Part shown: piece after piece, positions 1-8,188 of the stretch
Layout: each line of letters begins with the position of its first letter
Position numbering within the stretch: position 1 is the stretch's first letter
Assembly (NCBI RefSeq): GCF_014323405.1
Contig: NZ_JACRWE010000013.1
Coordinates: 1 to 41,355, forward strand
DNA from: Romboutsia faecis
Lineage (GTDB): Bacteria; Bacillota; Clostridia; Peptostreptococcales; Peptostreptococcaceae
Direction of reading: 5' to 3'
Length of the DNA: 41,355 nucleotides
Position numbers and translations under genes: made by a program
The notes under the pieces: generated by a model
Database searches by the model: none
Told to the model about the DNA's origin: nothing
What the model saw: the letters and a program-made list of their open reading frames with translations, nothing else

Positions 1-118
1 GATAAGATTTCCCACCGTAAGGGTAAGACCCCAGGAAGACTACCTGGTTGATAGGTCGGAGGTGGAAGTGCAGTAATGTATGTAGCTTACCGATACTAAT
101 AGGTCGAGGACTTGACCA
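1..118 (+). rRNA. 23S ribosomal RNA, 3' end (partial)
   Basis: This is the 3' terminal part of a 23S gene. The final conserved segment, with CCGATACTAATAGGTCGAGG followed by ACTTGACC, is characteristic of the 23S 3' end in Firmicutes. The gene enters from outside the left edge. The exact 3' end is estimated to within a few bases. The 84 bases to the 5S gene are an AT-rich processed spacer without a tRNA. Confidence 0.95.
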
Positions 119-200
119 AACTTAAATGATTAAATCATAAATGATATGCAGTTTTTAGAGTATTAACTCTGAATAACTTAATATAAGTTAATCGAAAGAT

Positions 201-321
<121 letters not shown>

Positions 322-337
322 TCTTTTTTTATTATAT

Positions 338-400
338 AAACTTAGTACACTAGCTGTAATATAAAAATACTATAGCGAGTACACTAAGTTTTATTTTTAT
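338..400 (+). terminator. rRNA operon terminator
   Basis: An 18-nt inverted repeat (338-355 with 374-391, 15 of 18 positions matching) is followed by TTTTATTTTTATT. A run of seven T also lies directly after the 5S helix at 324-330, so termination may occur at two successive places. This separates the rRNA operon from the hemA promoter. Confidence 0.8.
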
Positions 401-412
401 TATAAAATTATG

Positions 413-441
413 TTAAAATTTACAAATGAAATTGATATAAT
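413..441 (+). promoter_or_regulatory. Promoter for hemA
   Basis: There is an extended -10 element TGATATAAT (433-441) with a -35-like TTAAAA (413-418) 17 bases upstream of TATAAT. A second possible pair, TTTACA (419-424) with TATACT (443-448), overlaps it. It is the only strong promoter seen in front of the tetrapyrrole block and lies just after the rRNA terminator. Confidence 0.6.
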
Positions 442-489
442 GTATACTATAAATGGGGATAGAAATTAAGAAATCATATGGAGGTTGCT

Positions 490-1725
490 ATGGATATAGG
501 AGTTATAGGGGTAAACCATAATTTAGCTCCAATAAGTGTTAGAGAAAAGGTGTCATTTACAGATACTAGAAAGATAGAAGCTATAAACTCCTTATTGGAT
601 AAAGATATTAGCGAAATTGTGATATTATCTACATGTAACAGAAGTGAAATATATATTAGATCGAATAATATAGAGGATAGAATTAAAATTGTAGAAGATT
701 TTTATGAAGAATATTTTAATGAAAAAAATATAAAACCATATTTGTTTTCAAAATCAGGAAAGCAAGCTATAGATCATCTCTTTGAAGTTACTGCAGGATT
801 AGACTCAATAGTATTAGGTGAAGACCAAATATTGGGTCAAGTAAAAGATGCACATGAGTTTTCTATGAAGTTAGGTGCCAGCAAAAAAGTTTTTAATAAA
901 CTATTTAGAGAAGCAGTAACAACATCAAAAGAAATAAAGAGTACAACCAAAATATCTCAGCAACCATTATCAATAAGTTACATAGGTATTAAGCTATTAA
1001 AAGATAAATTAGGTAGTTTAGAAAATAAAAATGCTCTAGTAGTTGGTTTTGGTAAAATGAGTAAACTAACTATGAATCATTTAAAAGAAGAAAAAGTAAA
1101 TACGATATATTTAGCTAATCGAAGTCATGGAAAGTATGAAGATATAGGTGATGATTTTAGAAATGTTATCCCAATAGACTATAATAGTAGGTATGAAACC
1201 CTTAAAAATGTAGATATAGTTGTGAGTGCAACTGCATCACCACATACAGTATTAAAAGCTGAAGAAATTCCGAAACTAGATCATAAAATATTTATGATGG
1301 ATATTGCTTTGCCTAGAGATATAGATTCTAAAATTAACGAATTTGAAAATATAGAGGTTTATGATATAGATGATTTAAAGAAGATACATGATGAAAATGA
1401 TAGTAAGAGAAATGAACTAGCAATGATTGGACGCCAAACTATACATTCTAAAGTAGAGGAGTTTATAGAATGGCTAGATGTTGCAGATATAGATCCCACT
1501 ATTCAGTCATTGAATGAAAAATGTTTTGAGATAAGACAAGATACTTTAGACTATATTTTTAGAAAAGTTGATCTTGATTCTAAAGATCAAAGAATTATAG
1601 ATAAAATGATTGGATCAGCACTAAAAAGACTTGTCAGAGAACCAATACTTAACTTGAAACAAGTAAAAGACAAAGGAAAAAGGGAAGAATATATAAAATT
1701 AATAGAGGAATTATTTGAAATTTAA
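490..1725 (+). CDS. hemA: Glutamyl-tRNA reductase
   Basis: HemA reduces glutamyl-tRNA(Glu) with NADPH to glutamate-1-semialdehyde, the first committed step of tetrapyrrole synthesis by the C5 route. The 411-residue protein has the catalytic motif STCNRSEIY with the nucleophile at Cys49, the family signature GLDSIVLGEDQILGQVKDA, an NADPH-binding segment GFGKMS, and a C-terminal helical dimerisation region. An ATG at 478 is also in frame, but GGAGG at 480-484 lies five bases ahead of the ATG at 490 and overlaps the earlier start, so 490 is preferred. It is the first gene of the tetrapyrrole block, 12 bases before the hemL reading frame opens. Length is normal for the family. Confidence 0.96.
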   Translation: MDIGVIGVNHNLAPISVREKVSFTDTRKIEAINSLLDKDISEIVILSTCNRSEIYIRSNNIEDRIKIVEDFYEEYFNEKNIKPYLFSKSGKQAIDHLFEVTAGLDSIVLGEDQILGQVKDAHEFSMKLGASKKVFNKLFREAVTTSKEIKSTTKISQQPLSISYIGIKLLKDKLGSLENKNALVVGFGKMSKLTMNHLKEEKVNTIYLANRSHGKYEDIGDDFRNVIPIDYNSRYETLKNVDIVVSATASPHTVLKAEEIPKLDHKIFMMDIALPRDIDSKINEFENIEVYDIDDLKKIHDENDSKRNELAMIGRQTIHSKVEEFIEWLDVADIDPTIQSLNEKCFEIRQDTLDYIFRKVDLDSKDQRIIDKMIGSALKRLVREPILNLKQVKDKGKREEYIKLIEELFEI

Positions 1726-1743
1726 TCTCAGGAGGATATGCAG

Positions 1744-3039
1744 ATGAAGCATGAAAAATCAGTCAAAGTATATGAAGAAGCAGTAAAATATATACCTGGA
1801 GGAGTCAATAGCCCTGTTAGAGCATTTAAATCAGTAGGACTAAGTCCTATATTTGTAGATCATGCCCATGGAAGTAAGATATATGATGTAGATGGAAATG
1901 AATATATTGATTATATTTGTTCCTGGGGGCCACTTATGTTAGGTCATTCTCCTAAGGAATTAACTGAAGGTATAGAAGATGTTATTAAAAGAGGAACTAG
2001 TTTTGGGGTTCCTACAGAAATAGAAGTGGAAATGGCAAAGATAATAGTTGATGCATATCCAGCAATAGATCAAGTTCGTATGGTCAACTCTGGAACTGAG
2101 GCAACAATGAGTGCTTTAAGGGTAGCTAGAGGATATACAGGAAAGAATAAAATATTAAAGTTTGAGGGATGTTATCATGGACATTCAGATGCATTGTTGG
2201 TTCAATCTGGTTCTGGAACTCTAACATATGGAGTGCCTACAAGCCCAGGTGTGCCTGATGATGTAGTAAAACATACTTTAGTAGCTAAATATAATGATTT
2301 AGAAGATGTGAGAAGAATTTTTAGAGAGCAAGGTAATGATATAGCGGCTGTAATAGTAGAAACAATATCAGGAAACATGGGATTAGTTAAAGGTAAACAA
2401 GAATTTATTCAACTTTTAAGAGATTTATGTACAGAATATGGAGTTGTTTTAATATTTGATGAAGTAATAACTGGATTCAGAATAAGTTATAATAGTTCGC
2501 CAAAATACTTCGGAATAAATCCAGATATGGTTTGCTTCGGAAAAATAATAGGAGCGGGTCTTCCAGTTGGTGCTTACGGTGGTAAGAAAGAAATAATGGA
2601 TGTTGTATCTCCTGTAGGTCCTGTATATCAAGCAGGTACTTTATCAGGTAATCCACTAGCAATGCATATGGGTAAAAGGAATTTAGAGATATTAAGAGAT
2701 AATCCTCAAATTTATACTGAGTTAGAGAGAAAAGCTATAAAGTTAGAAGAGGGTATAAAATCTAACTTAGAAAAATTAGGTTTAGATTATACAGTAAATA
2801 GAGCTGGTTCTTTAGTATGTTTATTCTTTACAAAAGGCCCTGTTGAAAGTTATGATGATGCTAAAAAATGTGATATAGATAAGTTCAACTTATATTTCAA
2901 AGAATTATTAGGGAGAGGCATACTTGTTGGACCTAGCCAATATGAAGCTATGTTCTTATCAAATGCACATACAGATGAAGATATAGAGAATACAATAAAT
3001 GCTAACTATGAAGCATTAAAGGCAGCACACAACTTATAG
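1744..3039 (+). CDS. hemL: Glutamate-1-semialdehyde 2,1-aminomutase
   Basis: HemL is a PLP enzyme that converts glutamate-1-semialdehyde to 5-aminolevulinate and probably channels substrate from HemA. The sequence shows PGGVNSPVRAF near the N-terminus, VNSGTEATMSALRVARGYTG, the YHGHSD motif, and FGKIIGAGLPVGAYGG, where Lys267 is the expected PLP-binding lysine. Length is 431 residues, typical of the family. An in-frame ATG at 1738 is only two bases from GGAGG (1731-1735); the ATG at 1744 has 8-base spacing and is preferred. It follows hemA by 18 bases and is presumably co-transcribed with it. A hairpin follows before cobT. Confidence 0.96.
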   Translation: MKHEKSVKVYEEAVKYIPGGVNSPVRAFKSVGLSPIFVDHAHGSKIYDVDGNEYIDYICSWGPLMLGHSPKELTEGIEDVIKRGTSFGVPTEIEVEMAKIIVDAYPAIDQVRMVNSGTEATMSALRVARGYTGKNKILKFEGCYHGHSDALLVQSGSGTLTYGVPTSPGVPDDVVKHTLVAKYNDLEDVRRIFREQGNDIAAVIVETISGNMGLVKGKQEFIQLLRDLCTEYGVVLIFDEVITGFRISYNSSPKYFGINPDMVCFGKIIGAGLPVGAYGGKKEIMDVVSPVGPVYQAGTLSGNPLAMHMGKRNLEILRDNPQIYTELERKAIKLEEGIKSNLEKLGLDYTVNRAGSLVCLFFTKGPVESYDDAKKCDIDKFNLYFKELLGRGILVGPSQYEAMFLSNAHTDEDIENTINANYEALKAAHNL

Positions 3040-3201
3040 GAGATTAAAAGATACAAAATAAAATAGAACTTTAGGCCAGTTTTAATAGATATATAAGAGG
3101 ATATAAGATAAAAATGTAGAATATTTATTTAAGTTAAAGTATTTTATGAGAAAAATATCATCTTATGTTGAAATCAGACTAGGCAAAATAAAGTTATTAA
3201 A

Positions 3202-3230
3202 AACCTAGCCTTTCGGCTAGGTTAAATTTT
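3202..3230 (+). terminator. Hairpin between hemL and cobT (weak terminator or attenuator)
   Basis: A perfect 9-bp stem, AACCTAGCC (3202-3210) with GGCTAGGTT (3215-3223), has a TTTC loop and is followed by AAATTTTG. The T-tract is poor for an intrinsic terminator. Only about 23 bases separate it from the cobT ribosome-binding site, so no full promoter fits between them. It may attenuate read-through or act as a processing or stability element. Confidence 0.55.
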
Positions 3231-3263
3231 GTGAAAAATAGTATATAAGGAGTGAACAATAAG

Positions 3264-4331
3264 ATGAATATATTAGAAAATACATCAATGTTAGAAACAA
3301 CTTTAAATAATATAGAGCCACTTGATGAAGCTTCTATAGAAGCAGCAAGACATAGATTAGATAGACAAGCAAAGCCTCAAGGTAGTTTAGGTAAAATGGA
3401 GGACATATGTGCTCAATTAGCAGGTATCTATAGAAGTAAATTTTTTGATACAGGCAAAAAAGTAGTTATAGCTTTTGGGGCTGACCATGGTGTATATGAA
3501 GAAGGAGTAGCCCCAGATCCACAAGAGATAACTAAACTTCAATTTCCTAACTTTGCAAATGGAACATGTGGCGTTGGAACTATAGCGAAGTTTGTTGGAG
3601 CAGATGTAGTTGCTGTAGATGTCGGTATTAATACTGATGAAAAAATGGAAGGTGTTTTAGATTATAAAATAAGAAAATGTACTTCAAATATGGCAAAGGG
3701 TCCTGCTATGACTAGAGAAGAAGCAGTAAGGTGTTTAGAAATAGGAATAGAAATGTCTGAAACTTATATACAAAAAGGATATACTGTTGTAGGAATTGGC
3801 GAAATGGGAATTTGCAATACTACTCCAAGTACAGCAATAATATCTGTAATAGGTGGATGTGATCCTAAAGAAATAACAGGAATAGGTGCAGGTCTTAAAA
3901 AAGAAAGATTAAAGCATAAAGTTGACGTAATAAGAAGTGCAATAGAACTAAACAAACCTAATCCAAAAGATGGCATAGATATACTAGCTAAGGTTGGTGG
4001 ATTTGAAATAGGAGCTATGGCAGGTGTAATTTTAGGATGTAGTGCTAATAAAACACCGGTTGTAATAGATGGATTCATATCTTATGCAGCAGCATTACTT
4101 GCATATACTATTAATCCAACAAGTAGAGATTATATGATAGGTTCACACTTATCAGCAGAGCCTGGAACTCAAAAGGCTCTAGAAATAATAAAATTAAGCC
4201 CAGTTTTAAATATGGATATGAGATTAGGTGAAGGTAGTGGAGCTGCACTAGCATTTAATATAATAGAAGCTTGCAACTTTACATATAAAAATATGGTAAC
4301 ATATGATGAAATAGATATGTTAGGGAGATAA
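3264..4331 (+). CDS. cobT: Nicotinate-nucleotide--dimethylbenzimidazole phosphoribosyltransferase
   Basis: CobT transfers phosphoribose from nicotinate mononucleotide to the lower-ligand base, giving alpha-ribazole phosphate for the cobalamin nucleotide loop. The 355-residue protein carries family motifs RQAKPQGSLGKME near residue 35, AFGADHGV, GEMGICNTTPSTAI, and LGEGSGAALAF near the C-terminus, where Glu323 matches the expected catalytic glutamate. A GTG at 3252 is in frame but overlaps the Shine-Dalgarno AAGGAG (3247-3252), so the ATG at 3264 is chosen. It heads the cobT-cobU-cobS-cobC group, which lies upstream of the riboswitch and is therefore not expected to be controlled by it. No base-synthesis gene accompanies it, so which base is used cannot be told. 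Confidence 0.95.
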   Translation: MNILENTSMLETTLNNIEPLDEASIEAARHRLDRQAKPQGSLGKMEDICAQLAGIYRSKFFDTGKKVVIAFGADHGVYEEGVAPDPQEITKLQFPNFANGTCGVGTIAKFVGADVVAVDVGINTDEKMEGVLDYKIRKCTSNMAKGPAMTREEAVRCLEIGIEMSETYIQKGYTVVGIGEMGICNTTPSTAIISVIGGCDPKEITGIGAGLKKERLKHKVDVIRSAIELNKPNPKDGIDILAKVGGFEIGAMAGVILGCSANKTPVVIDGFISYAAALLAYTINPTSRDYMIGSHLSAEPGTQKALEIIKLSPVLNMDMRLGEGSGAALAFNIIEACNFTYKNMVTYDEIDMLGR

Positions 4332-4352
4332 AGCTTGATAAGGAGAAGTAAT

Positions 4353-4913
4353 ATGAGTAAAATTATTCTAGTCACTGGTGGAGCAAGGTCTGGTAAAAGC
4401 AATTTTGCAGAATCACTATGTAAGGATAGAAATAATAAAACAGCATATATAGCAACATCAATACCTTTTGATGATGAAATGAAAGATAGAGTAAAGAAAC
4501 ATCAAAACAGTAGACCTTCAGAATGGAAGACTTATGAAATTTATAAGGATATATATTCTATAATTAAAGAAATAAGCAATAATCATGAAACAGTTATATT
4601 AGACTGTGTTACTTTGTTAGTTAATAACTTAATGTTTACTTATGATATTGATATAGATAATGCAAAACCAGATGAGATAAATGACCTAGAGCTATATATC
4701 AAAGATCAGATCAATAAATTATTAGAAGAAGTAAAATCAACAGAATTATACTTTGTATTTGTTACCAATGAACTAGGTATGGGAATTGTTCCAGGAAACA
4801 AACTTAGTAGAATATACTCTGATATTGTAGGTAGGACTAACCAACTTATTGCATCTAAAAGTGATGAAGTTCATTTTGTTGTAAGTGGTATACCTATAAA
4901 GATAAAAGGATAG
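4353..4913 (+). CDS. cobU: Adenosylcobinamide kinase / adenosylcobinamide-phosphate guanylyltransferase
   Basis: CobU phosphorylates adenosylcobinamide and then activates it with GTP to adenosylcobinamide-GDP. At 186 residues it has the expected size. The P-loop GGARSGKS lies at residues 9-16, His50 in KKHQNSRPSEW sits where the family carries its guanylylated histidine, and DCVTLLVNNL and VTNELGMGIVP are family signatures. A TTG at 4335 is in frame, but AGGAG (4341-4345) points to the ATG at 4353. The gene lies 21 bases after cobT and 2 bases before cobS, consistent with translational coupling. Confidence 0.95.
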   Translation: MSKIILVTGGARSGKSNFAESLCKDRNNKTAYIATSIPFDDEMKDRVKKHQNSRPSEWKTYEIYKDIYSIIKEISNNHETVILDCVTLLVNNLMFTYDIDIDNAKPDEINDLELYIKDQINKLLEEVKSTELYFVFVTNELGMGIVPGNKLSRIYSDIVGRTNQLIASKSDEVHFVVSGIPIKIKG

Positions 4914-4915
4914 TT

Positions 4916-5689
4916 ATGAAAAGGTTCATTTCAATATTACAATTCATGACTAGAATTCCCATAAATATAAATGTTGGATTTGATGAAGAATTTCATAAAA
5001 CTTTATCTTATTTTCCGTTAGTAGGTTTAGTAATTGGGGTACTGGAATTTTTGATTGGTAAAATATCCCTTATGATATTTGATCCATTTATAACCTCATT
5101 GGTAATTGCTTTAAGTGCAGTTGTGCTTACAGGAGGACTTCATATAGATGGATTAGGAGATACATTTGATGCATTATATAGTTACAGAGATAAAGAAAAA
5201 ATGTTAGAAATAATGAAAGATTCTAGATTAGGAACAAATTCACTTTTAGCAGTAATGTTTGTATTATTATTTAAAATAGGATTTATATATAGTATCATAA
5301 ATAAAGGACTATTATGGCTTGTAATGTTTATGCCTATTTTAGGAAGACTTGGTGTTTTAGTTTTAACTTATAAAACAGTAACACCTAGAAAAAATGGATT
5401 AGGAAACTTATTCATAGGAAAATGTTCATTAGGAATGTTTTTAACTGCTACATCGTATTCACTAGTAATCATAGGATTAATTTCTAAATTTATATTCGCG
5501 TCAACAAATGCAGTATTAATAAGTGTACTAATTTCTACACCAGTAGTTTTCTTATTTAATGTTATATTTAAAAATCATGTTTATAAGAAAATAGATGGAA
5601 TAACTGGAGATATATTAGGTTGTAGCATAGAATTATCAGAAATTATATATTTAATTTATATATACATATCATTAATATTTATAGTTTAG
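4916..5689 (+). CDS. cobS: Adenosylcobinamide-GDP ribazoletransferase (cobalamin synthase)
   Basis: CobS is the membrane enzyme that joins adenosylcobinamide-GDP and alpha-ribazole (phosphate) to give cobalamin (phosphate). The 257-residue sequence is hydrophobic with about six membrane-spanning stretches. It contains the signature GGLHIDGLGDTFDAL near residues 70-85 and DSRLGTNS, the acidic metal-binding region of the family. It starts two bases after the cobU stop without a strong separate ribosome-binding site, which suggests coupling to cobU translation. Length is typical. Confidence 0.94.
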   Translation: MKRFISILQFMTRIPININVGFDEEFHKTLSYFPLVGLVIGVLEFLIGKISLMIFDPFITSLVIALSAVVLTGGLHIDGLGDTFDALYSYRDKEKMLEIMKDSRLGTNSLLAVMFVLLFKIGFIYSIINKGLLWLVMFMPILGRLGVLVLTYKTVTPRKNGLGNLFIGKCSLGMFLTATSYSLVIIGLISKFIFASTNAVLISVLISTPVVFLFNVIFKNHVYKKIDGITGDILGCSIELSEIIYLIYIYISLIFIV

Positions 5690-5708
5690 CCTTAAAAAAG
5701 GAGATATT

Positions 5709-6317
5709 ATGATAAAATTAATATTGGTAAGACATGCAATTACAGAAGACAACAAAAGTAAAAAATTATCAGGTCATATAGATAGTGTGTTAAGTGAAGA
5801 AGGTAAAAATCAGATTATAGAGCTTACAGAATTTTTACAATCTCAAAGTATAGACAAAATATATACTACCACATCATCGAGGACAAAGCATACTGTAGAG
5901 TATATAGCAAAACAAAGAAATATAGATATAACAGAAAAAGATTGTTTAAAAGAAATAAGCTTTGGGGATTTTGAAGGACTTGATTTCAATGAAATTAAAG
6001 TTAAATATCCAGAGGAATTTCAAAAAATGATAGATAAAGGATATGAATATAGATATCCAAATGGAGAAAGTTTAATAGATTCTTACAACAGAGTGTCAAA
6101 AGAGATAAAAGAAATAATAGATGATAATGATAACAAAACGATTCTTATTTGTTCTCATGGAGGAACTATTAGAAATATCATTACTTATCTAATATCAAAC
6201 TCTTATGAATATCATTGGAACTTTAAGATAGATAACTGTTCAGTTACTATTTTAGAAGTAGATAATGGATTCACTGTAGTAAGTAGTATGAATAACACAA
6301 GTTTTTTAAAAAATTGA
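5709..6317 (+). CDS. cobC: Histidine-phosphatase family protein, probable alpha-ribazole phosphatase
   Basis: This is a 202-residue phosphatase of the histidine (phosphoglycerate mutase-like) superfamily. His9 in LVRHAITEDN is the expected phosphohistidine, Glu in FGDFEG is the general acid candidate, and His150 in CSHGGTIRNII completes the catalytic pocket. Its place directly after cobS supports the role of CobC: removing the phosphate from alpha-ribazole phosphate or cobalamin phosphate. The usual RHG is RHA here; the essential His and Arg are kept. Substrate is inferred from context, since the superfamily is broad. It is the last gene before the riboswitch. Confidence 0.85.
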   Translation: MIKLILVRHAITEDNKSKKLSGHIDSVLSEEGKNQIIELTEFLQSQSIDKIYTTTSSRTKHTVEYIAKQRNIDITEKDCLKEISFGDFEGLDFNEIKVKYPEEFQKMIDKGYEYRYPNGESLIDSYNRVSKEIKEIIDDNDNKTILICSHGGTIRNIITYLISNSYEYHWNFKIDNCSVTILEVDNGFTVVSSMNNTSFLKN

Positions 6318-6325
6318 ATATAAGA

Positions 6326-6490
6326 TTAAATAGGTTCCTAATAAGCTCAAGGATTAAAAGGGAAAAAGGTGAGATACCTTTGCAGCCCCCGCTACTGTGA
6401 AACAGACGAAACTATTATAAACCACTGTCGATTACGATGGGAAGGTATAGGATTAGAGTGAAGTTAAGCCAGGAGACCTGCCTATATTAA
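6326..6490 (+). promoter_or_regulatory. Cobalamin (AdoCbl-type) riboswitch aptamer
   Basis: The conserved core elements of the B12 riboswitch occur in order: GCAGCCCCCGCTACTGTGAA (about 6372-6391), CCACTG (6422-6427), TGGGAAGG (6438-6445), and the B12 box AAGCCAGGAGACCTGCC (6466-6482). It lies in the 326-base gap between cobC and cbiP, only about 10-15 bases after the cobC stop. With ligand bound it should promote the downstream terminator and reduce expression of cbiP through hemB. Aptamer edges are approximate. Confidence 0.96.
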
Positions 6491-6501
6491 TTTTATAATA
6501 G

Positions 6502-6519
6502 AGTCTTCGGGGTGAAGCT
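6502..6519 (+). promoter_or_regulatory. Riboswitch expression-platform switch strand (antiterminator 5' strand / small hairpin)
   Basis: AGTCTTCGG (6502-6510) can pair with CCGAAAACT (6550-6558) at 8 of 9 positions, which would disrupt the 5' arm of the terminator that follows. The same bases can instead form a local hairpin, CTTC (6505-6508) with GAAG (6514-6517) around the loop GGGGT. The two folds exclude each other. This is read from complementarity only. Confidence 0.55.
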
Positions 6520-6541
6520 TTTATTTGATATATTATGAAAT

Positions 6542-6580
6542 AAAAAAGTCCGAAAACTGAAAAATTCGGACTTTTTTTAA
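6542..6580 (+). terminator. Riboswitch-controlled terminator
   Basis: A strong stem pairs AAAAAAGTCCGAA (6542-6554) with TTCGGACTTTTTT (6565-6577), around a 10-base loop, and continues in T residues. It sits about 60 bases after the B12 box and about 65 bases before cbiP, the expected place for transcriptional control by a cobalamin riboswitch. Confidence 0.9.
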
Positions 6581-6643
6581 TATTATAAAAATTAAATTTC
6601 TTACCACCCTATTTTAAATTATAAGAAAAAAGGAAGTGAGATA

Positions 6644-8161
6644 ATGGGCAAAAAAATAATGCTACAAGGTACGGCTTCAAATGTTGGAAAAAGTACTATA
6701 GTAACAGGATTATGTAGAATATTTAAACAAGATGGATTTACTGTTGTACCATTTAAATCACAAAATATGGCTTTAAATTCTTTTATAACAAAGGAAGGTC
6801 TAGAGATGGGAAGAGCTCAAGTTTCTCAAGCAGAAGCTTCTGGTTTAGAGCCAATAGCAGATATGAACCCAATACTGCTAAAACCATCAGGAAATAATAA
6901 AAGTCAAGTTATAGTCAGAGGTAAGGTTGTAGGAAATATGTCATCAGTAGAATATCATGACTATAAGCTTCAATTAATGGATGTATTAAAAGAAACTTTT
7001 GATGAATTAAATAGTAAATACGACATTACAGTTATGGAAGGTGCAGGAAGCTGTGCTGAAATTAATTTAAAAGCAAGAGATATTTCGAACATGGGAATGG
7101 CAGATATTGCAGATTCTCCAGTAATAATAGTTGGAGATATAGATAGAGGTGGAGTATTTGCTTCTTTAGCAGGTACAATGCTTTTATTAAATGAAGAAGA
7201 AAGAAAAAGAGTTAAAGGTGTAATTATAAATAAGTTTAGAGGAAGAAAAGAACTTTTAGAAGATGGCATTAAGATGCTAGAAGAAATTATAAATGTTCCT
7301 GTACTAGGAGTACTTCCTTATAACGATATAAAAATAGAAGACGAAGACAGTGTAACTACAAGATTTAAAAAGGTTATTGGAGTAAAGGATGTACATATAG
7401 AAATAATAAGAACTCCTCATATGTCTAATTTTACTGATTTTCATATATTTGAAACTCAAGAAGATGTAAGTGTAAGGTATGTTGATTATGGAGAATATTT
7501 AGGAAATCCAGATGTAGTAATTATACCTGGAAGCAAAAGTACAATAGATGACCTTAAATTTATTCGAGAAAATGGATTAGAAGATCAAATAAAATCTTTA
7601 CATAAAAAAGGTAAGTTAATAGTTGGTATCTGTGGAGGGTATCAGATGTTAGGTAAAAAGTTAAAAGACCCTTATCATGTAGAAGGTGAAGTAGAAGAGT
7701 ATGATGGAATAGGCCTATTAGATACAGAAACTATATTTGAGGAAGAAAAAACAACTACTCAAGTAAAGGCAATTATATGTGAAGGATTAAGTGGATACCT
7801 TGAATGCTTATCAGGAAAAGAAATACGTGGATATGAAATACATATGGGGGTTACTAACATAGGTAATAATATAAGGAATTTAGATGCTATAACTGAAAAG
7901 TTAGGTGAAGAAGTTAATTATACTGAAGGTAGCGTAAACAATGAAGGAAATGTATTTGGAACATATATCCATGGAATTTTCGATGAAATAGAATTTACTA
8001 GAGCTTTACTAAATAATATAAGACAAAGTAAAGGCTTAGAAAGTATAGAAAGTAAGGTAGGTTCATTTAAAGAATTTAAGGAAAATGAATATGACAAATT
8101 AGCAGATTTCTTAAGAGAACACTTAGATATAGATAAAATATACGAAATTATGAATGATTAG
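6644..8161 (+). CDS. cbiP: Cobyric acid synthase (glutamine-hydrolysing)
   Basis: CbiP amidates four side chains (b, d, e and g) of adenosylcobyrinic acid a,c-diamide, giving cobyric acid. The 505-residue protein has an N-terminal ATP-binding dethiobiotin-synthetase-like domain with [10 protein letters not shown] near residue 9 and [15 protein letters not shown]-terminal class I glutaminase domain has the nucleophile Cys330 in [10 protein letters not shown] and His443 in YIHGIFD. It is the first gene under the riboswitch. The ATG is preceded by AGGAAGTGAG. Length is normal. Confidence 0.96.
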   Translation: MGKKIMLQGTASNVGKSTIVTGLCRIFKQDGFTVVPFKSQNMALNSFITKEGLEMGRAQVSQAEASGLEPIADMNPILLKPSGNNKSQVIVRGKVVGNMSSVEYHDYKLQLMDVLKETFDELNSKYDITVMEGAGSCAEINLKARDISNMGMADIADSPVIIVGDIDRGGVFASLAGTMLLLNEEERKRVKGVIINKFRGRKELLEDGIKMLEEIINVPVLGVLPYNDIKIEDEDSVTTRFKKVIGVKDVHIEIIRTPHMSNFTDFHIFETQEDVSVRYVDYGEYLGNPDVVIIPGSKSTIDDLKFIRENGLEDQIKSLHKKGKLIVGICGGYQMLGKKLKDPYHVEGEVEEYDGIGLLDTETIFEEEKTTTQVKAIICEGLSGYLECLSGKEIRGYEIHMGVTNIGNNIRNLDAITEKLGEEVNYTEGSVNNEGNVFGTYIHGIFDEIEFTRALLNNIRQSKGLESIESKVGSFKEFKENEYDKLADFLREHLDIDKIYEIMND

Positions 8162-8188
8162 AAAATACAATACAGTTAGGTGAGATAT

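Noticed and set aside
3040..3201. Possible second riboswitch in the hemL-cobT gap
   Set aside because: None of the cobalamin core elements (GCAGCCCCCGC, CCACTG, AGGAGACCTGCC) nor another riboswitch core that I know is present; only the hairpin at 3202-3223 is supported.
5709..6317. cobC as a phosphoglycerate mutase
   Set aside because: The protein is short, and its position after cobT-cobU-cobS supports alpha-ribazole phosphatase; superfamily membership alone does not decide the substrate.
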